DNA from: Streptomyces globisporus
Lineage (GTDB): Bacteria; Actinomycetota; Actinomycetes; Streptomycetales; Streptomycetaceae
Length of the DNA stretch: 64,000 bases
NCBI GenBank assembly: GCA_014649555.1
Contig: BMTG01000001.1
Span: 62,001 to 126,000, forward strand
Direction: 5' to 3'
Position 1 is the first letter of the stretch. Each line of letters begins with the position of its first letter. Shown here one piece after another: positions 31,678-40,419 of the stretch. The notes under the pieces were generated by a model. That model was not told the origin of the DNA, searched no databases, and saw nothing but the letters and a program-made list of their open reading frames with translations. Position numbers and translations under genes: made by a program.

Positions 31678-32367
31678 TCAGCCGCCGGGGCGGACCGTGA
31701 GGTCGTTGACCTCGGCGTCGCGCGGCAGGTCGATCGCCATGAGGATCGTGGTGGCCACCGACTCGGGGTCGATCCAGCGCTCCGCGTCGTACTCCTTGCC
31801 CTCCTGCTGGTGCACCTTGGCCTGCATGGGGCTGGCGGTGCGGCCCGGGTAGACGGAGGTGACGCGCACCCCGTTGCCGTGTTCCTCGTGACGCAGCGAG
31901 TCGGCGAGCGCCTTGAGGCCGTGCTTGCTCGCCGCGTACGCGCTCCACCCGGCGTGGGCGTTGAGTCCGGCGCCGGAGTTCACGAAGAGGACGTGCCCCT
32001 GGGCGACGCGGAGCTGCGGCAGGAGGAGGCGGGTGATCTCGGCGGGGGCGATCAGGTTGGCATTGAGCTGGAAGTGCCAGGCCTTGGGAGTGAGCTCCCC
32101 GACCTCTCCGAGCTCGACGACGCCCGCGATGTGCAGCAGGGTGTCGATCCGCTCGGGCATGGACTGCTGGCCGAACGCCCAGGACAGCCGGTCGGGGTTG
32201 CCGAGGTCGCCGACGAGGGTGCGCGCGCCCGGGTACCGCTCGGCGAACTCCTTGGCGCGCCCGGCGTCGCGGGCGAGCAGGACGAGGTCGTCGCCGCGCT
32301 CCTGGAGACGGCGGGCGACGGCGGCGCCAATGCCGGAACCGGCGCCGGTGATGAGGTGAGTAGCCAT
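31678..32367 (-). CDS. Short-chain dehydrogenase/reductase
   Basis: 229-aa classical SDR. The cofactor motif is GAGSGIG (about residues 8-14), the NAG-like element is IAGV, the catalytic Ser is in FVNSGAG, and the Tyr-Lys pair is in YAASKHGLKAL. Preference for NADPH is suggested by Arg residues after the second strand (LLARDAGR). It is on the same strand as its neighbours with 47 bp to the methionine synthase-like gene. Substrate unknown. Confidence 0.9.
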   Translation of the reverse strand: MATHLITGAGSGIGAAVARRLQERGDDLVLLARDAGRAKEFAERYPGARTLVGDLGNPDRLSWAFGQQSMPERIDTLLHIAGVVELGEVGELTPKAWHFQLNANLIAPAEITRLLLPQLRVAQGHVLFVNSGAGLNAHAGWSAYAASKHGLKALADSLRHEEHGNGVRVTSVYPGRTASPMQAKVHQQEGKEYDAERWIDPESVATTILMAIDLPRDAEVNDLTVRPGG

Positions 32368-32450
32368 GGATCGATCCTAGATCCGGGGCTTCCACCGGAG
32401 TCCGGCGGTCTCCTCCGGGTGGGCGAGCGCGGGTTCCGGATCCGGGCCGC

Positions 32451-32990
32451 TCACTGGAGCCCGGCGGTCTCCTCCAGGTAGGCGAGCGCGCCGAGGCCGT
32501 CCTTGGCGAAGAAGACGAGTTCGGTCAGGGGCAGCGGCAGGAAGCCCTCGTCCTCCATGCGCTGGAACTGCTGGCGCAGCCCGTCGTAGAAGCCCGCCGT
32601 GTTGAGCAGGACGACGGGCTTGGTGTGCTTGCCGTGCTTCTTCAGCTCCAGGATCTCGGTGGCCTCGTCGAGCGTCCCGGTCCCGCCGACCATGATCACG
32701 ACGGCGTCGGCCTTCTCCAGGAGGAGCGCCTTGCGCTCGGCGAGGTCGCGGGCGATGACCATCTCGTCGGCGTTCGTCCGGGCCTTCGCGGCGAGGAAGT
32801 CGACCGAGACCCCCACGAGCCGCCCGCCAGCCGCCTGCACACCGTCCGCGACGACCTTCATCAGGCCGCTCTCCGAACCGCCCCAGACCAGCGTGTGCCC
32901 GCCTCTGCCCAGCAGCTCGGCGAACTCGCGGGCGGGCACGGTGTAGCGGTCGTCGAGGTCGGCGGCGGAGAGGAAGACGCAGATGTTCAT
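32451..32990 (-). CDS. LOG-family (TIGR00730) Rossmann protein
   Basis: 179-aa protein of the lysine-decarboxylase-like / LOG family; members hydrolyse nucleoside 5'-monophosphates such as cytokinin ribotides. The N-terminal MNICVFLSAADLDDRY and central WGGSESGLMKVVADG fit. The signature PGGxGTxxE appears as VGGTGTLDEATE, lacking the leading Pro. The ATG at 32990 is the only good start. The very long frame reading through upstream sequence is a composition artefact. Confidence 0.85.
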   Translation of the reverse strand: MNICVFLSAADLDDRYTVPAREFAELLGRGGHTLVWGGSESGLMKVVADGVQAAGGRLVGVSVDFLAAKARTNADEMVIARDLAERKALLLEKADAVVIMVGGTGTLDEATEILELKKHGKHTKPVVLLNTAGFYDGLRQQFQRMEDEGFLPLPLTELVFFAKDGLGALAYLEETAGLQ

Positions 32991-33095
32991 GCGGCAACCG
33001 TACGACCCGCCTCGGACACCCCCCGCCCGGGGGAAGTTCCGGGCGAAGTTCGGCGTACGGGGAAGAAGTCGGCCCCGTACGCCGCTGAAGCAGGC

Positions 33096-33431
33096 ATGAC
33101 TGCCACCCGAGGACACCGCATCACCGTCGAGCAGGGCACCGAGCATGTGCGGGCCGTGCACGACGGACAGGTGCTGGCCGAGAGCCGCCGCCCCCTCGTG
33201 CTCCGCGAGACCGGCTGTCCGGTCCGCTACTACCTGCCGCCCGAGGACGTCCGCACCGAGCTGCTCGCCCCGTCGGACACCTCCACCCACTGCCCGTTCA
33301 AGGGGGACGCCTCCTACTGGTCGCGGCCCGGGGCCGACGATCTCGTCTGGGCCTACCCGGACCCGAAGCCCGAAGTCGCCGCGATCAAGGACCACTTCTG
33401 CTTCTACGCCACGGAGACGGTGGCGGACTGA
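33096..33431 (+). CDS. DUF427 domain protein
   Basis: 111-aa single-domain DUF427 protein. It starts MTATRGHRITVEQGTEHVRA; family landmarks are RPVRYYLPPEDV-like CPVRYYLPPEDVR, THCPFKGDASYWS and the final WAYPDPKPEVAAIKDHFCFY. DUF427 forms a small beta fold of unknown function, found widely in actinobacteria. It is divergent from the LOG gene (105 bp between starts) and 75 bp before a hydrolase gene on the same strand. Confidence 0.9.
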   Translation: MTATRGHRITVEQGTEHVRAVHDGQVLAESRRPLVLRETGCPVRYYLPPEDVRTELLAPSDTSTHCPFKGDASYWSRPGADDLVWAYPDPKPEVAAIKDHFCFYATETVAD

Positions 33432-33506
33432 CCCCGATCCGCTCGCCCGGGGAAGTTTTTTCCGGGCGAGCGATGAGTTTCCCGGCCCGCCCCGGTCTCC
33501 TCTGCC

Positions 33507-34310
33507 ATGGACAGGATTCTCTCGGCCGACGGCACGCCGATCGCCTACCGCCGCCAGGGCGAGGGGCCGCCGCTGGTGCTGGTCGGCGGGGCGCTGAGCG
33601 TGGCGGCGACCGACGCGGCGCTGGCCGCTCTGCTCGCGCCGCGTTTCACGGTGATCACCTACGACCGCCGGGGCCGGGGCGCCCGCGGTGACACCGGGCG
33701 CTGTGCCGTGGTGCGGGAGGTCGAGGACCTGGCCGCCGTCGTCGGCGCGGCCGGGGCGGGCACGTCGGTCTTCGGGATGTCCTCCGGCGGGGCGCTGGCC
33801 CTGGAGGCGGCGGCCGCCGGGCTCCCGGTGGAGCTGCTCGCCGTGTACGAGCCGCCTTACACGCCGGGGACGTCCGGTCTGCGGTTCAAGGCCCGCTGCA
33901 CGGCCCGGCTGCAACGGCTGCTGGCGGCCGGGGACCGGGGCGGGGCGGTGGAGCTGTTCCTGTCCATGACGGGGGTCGCCGAGGAGACGGCCGCCCGGAT
34001 GCGGCGGTCCCCGGTGTGGCCGGAGCTGGAGGCCAGGGCGCACACGCTGGCGTACGACGACGCGCTGCTGGGCGACGGGGCGATCCCCGCCGAGCGGTTC
34101 TCGGCCGTCGCCGCCCGGACCCTGGTGATCTGCGGCGGCTTCAGCAGCGCCCCGGCGCGGGCGGCGACCCGGACGCTGGCCGAGGCCCTGCCGCGCGGCC
34201 GGCACCGCACGCTGACGGGCCAGATGCGCGAGGTGGCGCCCCAGGTGCTCGCGCCGGTGCTGACGGAGTTCTTCGCGAGGGACGTGTACGCGTACCGAAG
34301 GGCTTCCTAG
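33507..34310 (+). CDS. Alpha/beta hydrolase
   Basis: 267-aa hydrolase of the alpha/beta fold. The oxyanion region is VGGALSVA, the strand-4 motif TYDRRGRG is typical, and the nucleophile Ser sits in GMSSGGALAL (about residue 90). The usual C-terminal His motif is altered: the region near GRHRTLTGQMREVAP carries the likely His. No signal peptide, so cytoplasmic. Substrate unknown. Convergent with mnmA. Confidence 0.87.
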   Translation: MDRILSADGTPIAYRRQGEGPPLVLVGGALSVAATDAALAALLAPRFTVITYDRRGRGARGDTGRCAVVREVEDLAAVVGAAGAGTSVFGMSSGGALALEAAAAGLPVELLAVYEPPYTPGTSGLRFKARCTARLQRLLAAGDRGGAVELFLSMTGVAEETAARMRRSPVWPELEARAHTLAYDDALLGDGAIPAERFSAVAARTLVICGGFSSAPARAATRTLAEALPRGRHRTLTGQMREVAPQVLAPVLTEFFARDVYAYRRAS

Positions 34311-34343
34311 CCGGTCTGTACCTGTACCTGTATGCGTACCGGC

Positions 34344-34361
34344 AGGCGTCCCAGGACGCCT
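34344..34361. terminator. Hairpin between the hydrolase and mnmA
   Basis: AGGCGTC pairs with GACGCCT across a CCAG tetraloop, in the 74-bp gap between convergent genes; usable in both directions. A run of TGTACC-like hexamers lies just before it. Confidence 0.6.
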
Positions 34362-34384
34362 CGCCCCGGGGTCGCCGCGCGGGC

Positions 34385-35521
34385 TCAGCCGCCCGCCGCC
34401 ACCCGTTCGCGGCGGACCGTCGTGGCGATGGTGGCCGACCCGACCACGCGCGTGCCGTCGTAGAGGACGACCGCCTGGCCGGGGGCGACACCCCGGACCG
34501 GCTCGGTGAAGGTGACGTTCAGCTCGGAGCCGTCGACCAGCTCGGCGGTGACCTCGGTCTCGCCGCCGTGGGCGCGGAGCTGGGCGGTGTACGTCCCCGG
34601 GCCGGACGGGGGCGTTCCGCACCAGCGGGGCTTGATCGCGGTCAGGGCGGTGACGTCCAGGGCCTCGACCGGGCCGACGGTGACCGTGTTGTTCACCGGG
34701 GAGATGTCGAGGACGTAGCGCGGCTTGCCGTCGGGGGCCGGGTGGCCGATCTTCAGGCCCTTGCGCTGGCCGATGGTGAAGCCGAACGCGCCCTCGTGGG
34801 TGCCCAGCTTCGTACCGGACTCGTCGAGGATGTCGCCCTCCGCCGGGCCGCCGAGGCGGTTCGCCAGGAAGCCCTGGGTGTCGCCGTCGGCGATGAAGCA
34901 GATGTCGTGGCTGTCGGGCTTCTTGGCGACGGCCAGGCCCCGGCGCTCGGCCTCGGCGCGGATCTCGTCCTTGGTGGTGAGGGTGTCGCCGAGCGGGAAC
35001 AGGGCGTGGGCGAGCTGCTTCTCGTCCAGGACACCGAGCACATAGCTCTGGTCCTTGGCCATGTCGGACGCCCGGTGCAGCTCGCGGCTGCCGTCCTCGG
35101 TCAGCACGACCGTGGCGTAGTGGCCGGTGCAGACGGCGTCGAAGCCGAGGGCGAGGGCCTTGTCGAGCAGCGCGGCGAACTTGATCTTCTCGTTGCAGCG
35201 CAGGCAGGGGTTGGGCGTGCGCCCGGCCTCGTACTCCGCGACGAAGTCCTCCACCACGTCCTCGCGGAAGCGTTCCGCCAGGTCCCAGACGTAGAACGGG
35301 ATACCGATGACGTCGGCCGCGCGGCGGGCGTCCCGGGAGTCCTCGATGGTGCAACAGCCGCGCGCCCCGGTCCGGAAGGACTGGGGGTTCGCGGACAGGG
35401 CGAGGTGGACACCGGTCACGTCGTGGCCCGCCTCGACGGCGCGGGCGGCGGCGACGGCGGAGTCCACGCCGCCCGACATCGCGGCGAGGACACGCAGGGG
35501 GCGCTGGGAAGTCTGAGTCAT
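34385..35521 (-). CDS. mnmA: tRNA (5-methylaminomethyl-2-thiouridine) thiolase
   Basis: 378-aa MnmA, which adds sulfur to U34 of Lys, Glu and Gln tRNAs. The ATP PP-loop is [10 protein letters not shown] (residues 15-24). The catalytic cysteines are in [12 protein letters not shown] (about 107) and within [11 protein letters not shown] (about 200). The C-terminal beta barrel has the [12 protein letters not shown] segment. The sulfur donor is normally a cysteine desulfurase, and one is encoded 820 bp upstream on the same strand, with an amidase gene on the opposite strand between them. Confidence 0.96.
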   Translation of the reverse strand: MTQTSQRPLRVLAAMSGGVDSAVAAARAVEAGHDVTGVHLALSANPQSFRTGARGCCTIEDSRDARRAADVIGIPFYVWDLAERFREDVVEDFVAEYEAGRTPNPCLRCNEKIKFAALLDKALALGFDAVCTGHYATVVLTEDGSRELHRASDMAKDQSYVLGVLDEKQLAHALFPLGDTLTTKDEIRAEAERRGLAVAKKPDSHDICFIADGDTQGFLANRLGGPAEGDILDESGTKLGTHEGAFGFTIGQRKGLKIGHPAPDGKPRYVLDISPVNNTVTVGPVEALDVTALTAIKPRWCGTPPSGPGTYTAQLRAHGGETEVTAELVDGSELNVTFTEPVRGVAPGQAVVLYDGTRVVGSATIATTVRRERVAAGG

Positions 35522-35582
35522 AGCCCCTCCAGGGTACGGGTCGCCGGGAACCGAACGCTCGCGGATAAGCGTTGACGATCAC

Positions 35583-36320
35583 ATGGGGAACAACGGGAGC
35601 ACCCGGGCCGCGCGAAAGCCCTCGGGAAAGCCTTCGCGGAAGAAGCCGGCGGACGGCGTCAGCCGCCGCGCACTGCTGATCGGCGGGGGCGCGGTGGCGG
35701 CCGCCGGCACCGCCGCCGTGCTCGCGCGCGACCAGGTGAAGCGTCTGTGGTGGCAGGTCCCCGGCGTCGAGAAGCCCCGCAAGCCCGGCGAGCTGGACTA
35801 CGCGGGGGCGACCTGGGTGGCCGCGTCGGAGGCGAACTGGCGGCGTGCGGACCGGCCCGACGACTTCCCCATCGACCGGGTGATCATCCATGTCACCCAG
35901 GGCAGCTTCGCCAGCGCGGTGAAGGTGTTCCAGGACCCCGCCCACCAGGCCGCGACGCACTACATCGTGGGGCAGGACGGGCGGGTGGTGCAGATGATCC
36001 GCGAGCTGGACGTGGCGTACCAGGCCGGCAACCGGTCGTTCAACGAGCGGGCGGTCGGTATCGAGCACGAGGGGTTCGTGGACCGGCCGAAGGACCTGAC
36101 GAAGGCGATGTACGCATCGTCGGCGCGGCTCACGGCGTCGATCTGCGCGCGGCACGGCATACCCATCGACCGCGAGCACATCATCGGGCACGTGGAGGTG
36201 CCGGGCACCGACCACACCGATCCGGGGCCGCACTGGGACTGGGACCGGTACATGGAGCTGGTGCGGCGGGCCGCGGCGGCGCCGCCGAGCCCTACGCCCT
36301 CGCCGTCGGCGAAGGCGTAA
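35583..36320 (+). CDS. Tat-exported N-acetylmuramoyl-L-alanine amidase
   Basis: 245-aa peptidoglycan amidase of the amidase_2/PGRP fold. The N-terminus is basic, then a twin-arginine signal SRRALLIGGGAVAAAG (about 27-42). The catalytic domain begins near residue 75. Zinc ligands are visible as His in VIIHVTQGS, His in IIGHVEVPG and the late Asp/His cluster TDHTDPGPHWDWDRY. It cuts the stem peptide from muramic acid outside the cell. The Pro/Ser tail (last 14 residues) is probably flexible. It sits on the opposite strand between mnmA and the cysteine desulfurase. Confidence 0.93.
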   Translation: MGNNGSTRAARKPSGKPSRKKPADGVSRRALLIGGGAVAAAGTAAVLARDQVKRLWWQVPGVEKPRKPGELDYAGATWVAASEANWRRADRPDDFPIDRVIIHVTQGSFASAVKVFQDPAHQAATHYIVGQDGRVVQMIRELDVAYQAGNRSFNERAVGIEHEGFVDRPKDLTKAMYASSARLTASICARHGIPIDREHIIGHVEVPGTDHTDPGPHWDWDRYMELVRRAAAAPPSPTPSPSAKA

Positions 36321-36342
36321 CGCCTCCGGGTGACGGTCCTCG

Positions 36343-37512
36343 TCAGCTGAGTCCGGCCGTCCTCGCCCGCTCGACCGCGGGGCCGATCGCCTCGGCGAGC
36401 GCCTTCACGTCGTCCTCGGTCGAGGTGTGGCCGAGCGAGAAGCGCAAGGTGCCCCGGGCCAGGTCCGGATCGGTTCCGGTGGCCAGGAGTACGTGGCTGG
36501 GCTGGGCGATCCCGGCGGTGCAGGCGGAGCCGGTGGAGCATTCGATGCCCTGCGCGTCCAGCAGCAGGAGCAGGGAGTCGCCCTCGCAGCCGGGGAAGCT
36601 GAAGTGGGCGTTGGCGGGCAGGCGTCCGGCCGGGTCCGGGTCGCCGCCGAGCACGGCGTCCGGCACGGCCAGGCGCACGGCGGTCACCAGCTCGTCGCGC
36701 AGGGCGCCCACGCGCCGGGCGAACTCCTCGCGCCGTTCGGCAGCCAGCCGTCCGGCGACCGCGAACGAGGCGACGGCGGGCACGTCCAGCGTGCCGGAAC
36801 GTACGTGCCGCTCCTGGCCGCCGCCGTGCAGGACGGGCACGGGGGTGTGGTCGCGGCCCAGCAGCAGCGCGCCGATGCCGAACGGGCCGCCGATCTTGTG
36901 TCCGCTGACCGTCATCGCGGCCAGCCCGGAGCGGGCGAAGTCGACCTCCAGCTGGCCGAAGGCCTGGACCGCGTCGGCGTGCATGGGGATCCCGAACTCC
37001 GCCGCCACCGAAGCCAGTTCACGTACCGGCATGATCGTGCCGATCTCGTTGTTGGCCCACATCACGGTGATCATCGCGATGTCGTCGGGGTTCTTGAGGA
37101 TCGCCTCGCGCAGGTCTTCGGGGTGGACCCGGCCGTGGCGGTCGACGGGGAGGTAGTCGACGTTCGCGCCCTCGTGTTCGGCGAGCCAGTCGACGGCGTC
37201 GAGGACGGCGTGGTGTTCGACGGGGCCGGCGAGGACCCGGGTGCGGCGGGGGTCGGCGTCGCGGCGGGACCAGTAGAGGCCCTTGACGGCGAGGTTGTCT
37301 GCCTCCGTGCCACCGGAGGTGAACACCACCTCGCTGGGGCGGGCGCCGAGGGAGTCGGCGAGGGCTTCTCTGGACTCCTCGACGGTGCGGCGGGCCCGGC
37401 GTCCGGCGGCGTGCAGCGAGGACGCGTTGCCGGTGACGGAGAGCTGGGCGGTCATCGCCCCGATCGCTTCGGGAAGCATCGGGGTGGTCGCGGCGTGGTC
37501 GAGGTAAGCCAT
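36343..37512 (-). CDS. Cysteine desulfurase (NifS/IscS-like)
   Basis: 389-aa PLP enzyme that takes sulfur from cysteine and leaves it as a persulfide. It starts [16 protein letters not shown]. The PLP Lys is in [12 protein letters not shown] and the active-site Cys is in [13 protein letters not shown]. Both are typical of group I enzymes. The nearby mnmA makes it the probable sulfur donor for tRNA 2-thiolation (inference from position). The ATG at 37512 is preferred to upstream codons that give a non-homologous Arg/Pro-rich leader. Confidence 0.94.
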   Translation of the reverse strand: MAYLDHAATTPMLPEAIGAMTAQLSVTGNASSLHAAGRRARRTVEESREALADSLGARPSEVVFTSGGTEADNLAVKGLYWSRRDADPRRTRVLAGPVEHHAVLDAVDWLAEHEGANVDYLPVDRHGRVHPEDLREAILKNPDDIAMITVMWANNEIGTIMPVRELASVAAEFGIPMHADAVQAFGQLEVDFARSGLAAMTVSGHKIGGPFGIGALLLGRDHTPVPVLHGGGQERHVRSGTLDVPAVASFAVAGRLAAERREEFARRVGALRDELVTAVRLAVPDAVLGGDPDPAGRLPANAHFSFPGCEGDSLLLLLDAQGIECSTGSACTAGIAQPSHVLLATGTDPDLARGTLRFSLGHTSTEDDVKALAEAIGPAVERARTAGLS

Positions 37513-37687
37513 GGTGGGGCCGATTCTACGAGCCCGGGGTGGGGCGCATGCCGGGCGCGTCACGGCCCGGCCCCCGCGCACACCTTCGTGGAGCGCGGCG
37601 GCCGGTACGGAGACCGGCCGAAGGCCCCGGCCCGGAGCCCGATCCGGAACGGGGAGAGCGGCTCAGGGGGCCGCTTCGGGGCGTACG

Positions 37688-38065
37688 TCAGCCGCCGATG
37701 CTCCAGGCGACGGTGCCGTTGGCGGTGACCAGGGCGGCGAGCACGGCGAGGTCGGCGACGCCCAGGGAGAGGCCGAGGAAGGCACGTCCCCGGCGGCGGG
37801 TGTGACGGACCAGGGCCAGCAGCGCCATCACGATCGCCATGGGCCCGAACACGATGTTGAAGACCAGCAGCCCGACGAGGCCGAGGACGAACGAGGCGAC
37901 GGCGAGACCGTCCGCCTCACGGCCGACGGCCCGGCGCGGAGCGGCGTCGGGGGCCTTCTCCGGCGCCGCATCCGTGTCGACGACGCCCTTGTCGAGGGCC
38001 GTGTCCGCGCCCTTGTCGGGGGCGGCGTCCGTGCGGCGGGTGCGGTCGATGAGGGTGAGGGTCAT
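37688..38065 (-). CDS. DUF4190 membrane protein
   Basis: 125-aa protein. Residues 1-50 are charged and repeat-like (DKGADTALDKGVVDTDAAPEK). Then two hydrophobic hairpins of the DUF4190 type follow: LAVASFVLGLVGLLVFN and the segment after ARRRGRA-like RRRGRAFLGLSLGVADL. Probably a two- to three-pass membrane protein of unknown role. The next gene upstream on the strand (51 aa) is also a membrane protein, 85 bp away. Confidence 0.82.
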   Translation of the reverse strand: MTLTLIDRTRRTDAAPDKGADTALDKGVVDTDAAPEKAPDAAPRRAVGREADGLAVASFVLGLVGLLVFNIVFGPMAIVMALLALVRHTRRRGRAFLGLSLGVADLAVLAALVTANGTVAWSIGG

Positions 38066-38150
38066 GGTGCGAGCTCCTTCGGATCGGTACGGGAAACGGC
38101 AGGCTCGGCGGGTGCGGGTGCGGGTGCGGTGAGTCGGTACGCGGGGCGGG

Positions 38151-38306
38151 TCAGTGGGTGCGGCGCGACGTGCGCTCGCGTACGGCGAAGATCAGCAGCC
38201 AGCATCCGATCACGGCCGCGGCGGCCAGGGTCAGCGGCAGCGGGATGTGGGCGACCGCCCCGAGGAGGATTCCCAGCAGGAGCAGCGCGGCGACGAGGAC
38301 GAGCAC
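38151..38306 (-). CDS. 51-aa small membrane protein
   Basis: 52-codon frame starting with GTG at 38306 and AGAGAGG 7 nt upstream. It encodes two hydrophobic helices (VLVLVAALLLLGILLGAVAH and LTLAAAAVIGCWLLIFAV) and a basic tail RERTSRRTH, which should lie in the cytoplasm. It is too short for many gene finders, but the ribosome site, helices and positive-inside tail are convincing. Function unknown. It is divergent from the TetR gene at 38423 and may be its target. Confidence 0.72.
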   Translation of the reverse strand: MLVLVAALLLLGILLGAVAHIPLPLTLAAAAVIGCWLLIFAVRERTSRRTH

Positions 38307-38348
38307 GGCGGAACCTCTCTGTGCGACGACGAAAGCCGTTCGGAGTAC

Positions 38349-38364
38349 GAGTGTTCACTGACTC
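38349..38364. promoter_or_regulatory. Candidate TetR operator in the 38307-38422 gap
   Basis: GAGTGTTCACTGACTC shares the 11-mer GAGTGTTCACT with the twin palindromes at 43171-43214. A related element, TTGTTTACTGAATG (38407-38420), ends just before the TetR start. Both suit autoregulation by the divergent TetR protein. Confidence 0.4.
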
Positions 38365-38422
38365 AGAAGTCTAAACCCCACACCCTTCCCTCGACTCGGA
38401 GAACGGTTGTTTACTGAATGGC

Positions 38423-39073
38423 ATGAGTCACACTCCCGCCGGCATTCGCCAGACCCAGAAGCTCAGGACGCGCCAGGCCCTCCTGGACGCGGCGCTCGCC
38501 CTCCTGGAGCACCAGAGCCTGAGCAGCCTGGGACTGCGGGAGGTGACCCGGGCCGCCGGGGTCACGCCGACGGCCTTCTACCGGCACTTCGAGGACACCG
38601 CCGCGCTCGGCGTCGCCCTGGTCGAGGAGACCCTGGGCAGCCTGCACGGACTGATCGCCGCGGTGCTCGCGGAGACGGGGGACAGCGAGGAGCGGCTGGA
38701 CCGCAGCGTGGCGGTGATAGCGCGCCATGTCGGCGCGCAGCCCGCCCACTTCCGGTTCATCGCGCGTGAGCAGCACGGCGGGGTCGGCCCGGTGCGCGCG
38801 GCGATCGCGGCTCAACTGCGGCGGTTCGCCGAGGAGGTGGCGTGCGCGCTCGGCCAGGAGCCGGGGGCCGCGGGGTGGAGCGAGGAGGACCTGCTGATGC
38901 TCGGCGGCCTCTATGTGGACCACATGGTGATCACCACGTCGACCCTGCTGGAGGCCGGCCCTGAGGGTGAGGCGGAGGTCGTCCGGGTGGCCCGGCGACG
39001 CCTGCGGCTGGTCACCATCGGCCGGGCGCACTGGCTGGACGAGGCGGCGCAGGACGGCATCGCCCGCACCTGA
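38423..39073 (+). CDS. TetR-family regulator
   Basis: 216-aa repressor. The HTH lies at about residues 15-60, with the segment LREVTRAAGVTPTAFYRHFED giving a recognition helix of the FabR/FasR-like subgroup, which often controls lipid genes. The C-terminal domain is helical. It is divergent from the two small membrane proteins. Elements in the shared gap, and one matching 4.8 kb away at the MFS operon, are candidate binding sites. Confidence 0.9.
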   Translation: MSHTPAGIRQTQKLRTRQALLDAALALLEHQSLSSLGLREVTRAAGVTPTAFYRHFEDTAALGVALVEETLGSLHGLIAAVLAETGDSEERLDRSVAVIARHVGAQPAHFRFIAREQHGGVGPVRAAIAAQLRRFAEEVACALGQEPGAAGWSEEDLLMLGGLYVDHMVITTSTLLEAGPEGEAEVVRVARRRLRLVTIGRAHWLDEAAQDGIART

Positions 39074-39122
39074 GCCGGGACCCGGGCTCGGCGGTCAGGC
39101 ACGAGCCCGGGCGGTGACGCGG

Positions 39123-39545
39123 TCAGGCGGAGGCGTCGCCCCGCGCCTCCGACGGCAGCCGCGCGGGTGCTGCCGCGATCAGCACGGCGGCGAAGACGAG
39201 GGGGGCGATCACCTGGTACCCCATCCAGACCTCGCCACCGGCAGTGCTGCCCTGCCAGGCCATCAGGAGCCCGACCAGGGCGGCCAGCACCCAGCACGCG
39301 TCGTAGCCGATCATGAGCTTCAGATAGGTGCGCATCGGCCGGCTGCGGAGATACCTGAGCTCGATGCCGCCTCCGACCAGCAGTGCGACGCCCGCCACGG
39401 CCATCAGCCAGACCGGCGCGCCGAGCAGTTCGCCGAGCGGGGCGGCGCCGGCGACGAAGACCACGGCGAGCACCACCTTGAAGGCACCGTCGGCTGCGGC
39501 GCCCACCATCTCGCGGGGCACTCGCGATGTCACGGCCTGAGCCAT
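39123..39545 (-). CDS. Four-helix membrane protein, divergent from TetR
   Basis: 140-aa protein with four hydrophobic segments (about 20-40, 44-62, 78-98, 108-126) and short polar ends. AGGAGG lies 6 nt before the ATG at 39545. It shares a 62-bp divergent promoter region with the TetR gene at 39608, which contains a perfect inverted repeat, so it is the probable target of that repressor. I cannot name the family. Confidence 0.82.
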   Translation of the reverse strand: MAQAVTSRVPREMVGAAADGAFKVVLAVVFVAGAAPLGELLGAPVWLMAVAGVALLVGGGIELRYLRSRPMRTYLKLMIGYDACWVLAALVGLLMAWQGSTAGGEVWMGYQVIAPLVFAAVLIAAAPARLPSEARGDASA

Positions 39546-39577
39546 GAGCGTCCTCCTTGGGGCTCGTTGCGTTGTTT

Positions 39578-39594
39578 CCGTAACCAGATTACGG
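39578..39594. promoter_or_regulatory. Candidate TetR operator
   Basis: CCGTAACCAGATTACGG is a perfect 6-bp inverted repeat with a 5-bp spacer, 14 bp before the TetR start and 32 bp before the divergent membrane protein start. The position allows control of both genes. Confidence 0.6.
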
Positions 39595-39607
39595 CAATAT
39601 TGAAGTT

Positions 39608-40237
39608 ATGAGAATGACGAGGGCCCAGGCCAAGGAGCGCAATCGCAGCGCCCTGCTGGATTCGGCGCTCCAGATCGTGACCCGGGACGGGTACACGGCC
39701 AGGCTCGACGAGATCGCCGAACGCGCCGGTCTGACCACCGGCGCCGTCTACTCCCTGTTCGGGAGCAAGAACGGCCTGATGGTCGCCCTGATCACCGAGC
39801 ATCTGCGGCCCTACTACGAGGAGATCGAGCAGGCGGTCCCCGCCAAGGTCGACCTGCTGGAGGCGGTCGACGCCTTCGCCCGGTACTACCGGCGCAGCTG
39901 TGACGACCCGGAGGCGGTGTCGCGCCTGTCGCTCCAGATCACTTTCCTCGACAGGGCCCTGCACGACCCGGAGCTGGGCGGTCGGCTGGCGGCGTCCGTC
40001 CGGTCCCAGGAGAACCAGCTGATCGCCCTGTTCACCGGAAGGCGGCACGGGCGGGAGCCGGTGACGTCCCACCAGTCCCATCGGCTCACCATCGCCCTCA
40101 ACGCGCTGTTCGTGGGCCTCAGTCAGGGCGTCCTCCTGGGCCTCGCACCAGGGGCCGACGAGGACTACTTCGCCGATGCCGCCCGAGCGCTGGCAGCCGG
40201 GATGGTCGTCACCGAGCAGGAGCCGGATCAGCGATGA
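39608..40237 (+). CDS. TetR-family regulator
   Basis: 209-aa repressor. The HTH is at about residues 10-56 (LDEIAERAGLTTGAVYSLFGSKNGL); the C-terminal ligand domain is helical. A second ATG two codons in is possible. It is divergent from a four-helix membrane protein with a likely operator between, and convergent with the MFS exporter 180 bp downstream. Confidence 0.9.
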   Translation: MRMTRAQAKERNRSALLDSALQIVTRDGYTARLDEIAERAGLTTGAVYSLFGSKNGLMVALITEHLRPYYEEIEQAVPAKVDLLEAVDAFARYYRRSCDDPEAVSRLSLQITFLDRALHDPELGGRLAASVRSQENQLIALFTGRRHGREPVTSHQSHRLTIALNALFVGLSQGVLLGLAPGADEDYFADAARALAAGMVVTEQEPDQR

Positions 40238-40419
40238 GGTGCCGTCAGGAAGCTCTGCGATTAAACGAGTTGACGCCTTCCGGTCCGGCTGCCACATCCC
40301 TCCCCAGAAGGAATCCCTATGCGCACGGGGCGCAGGTCACCGACCGCGCGTGAGGGGCGGCAAAACCCCCGTCCGGTCCGTCGGCAAGGACTGCCGTCAC
40401 CGTACGAGCGCCTTCCGGC

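Noticed and set aside
34311-34343. Run of TGTACC/GTACC-like hexamers after the hydrolase gene
   Set aside because: Short, imperfect and placed between convergent genes; probably simple sequence without function.
32451-36233. 1260-aa open frame on the minus strand
   Set aside because: It runs through six well-supported genes on both strands, is Arg/Pro/Gly-rich and matches no family beyond its last 179 residues, which are the LOG protein. It is an effect of high GC.
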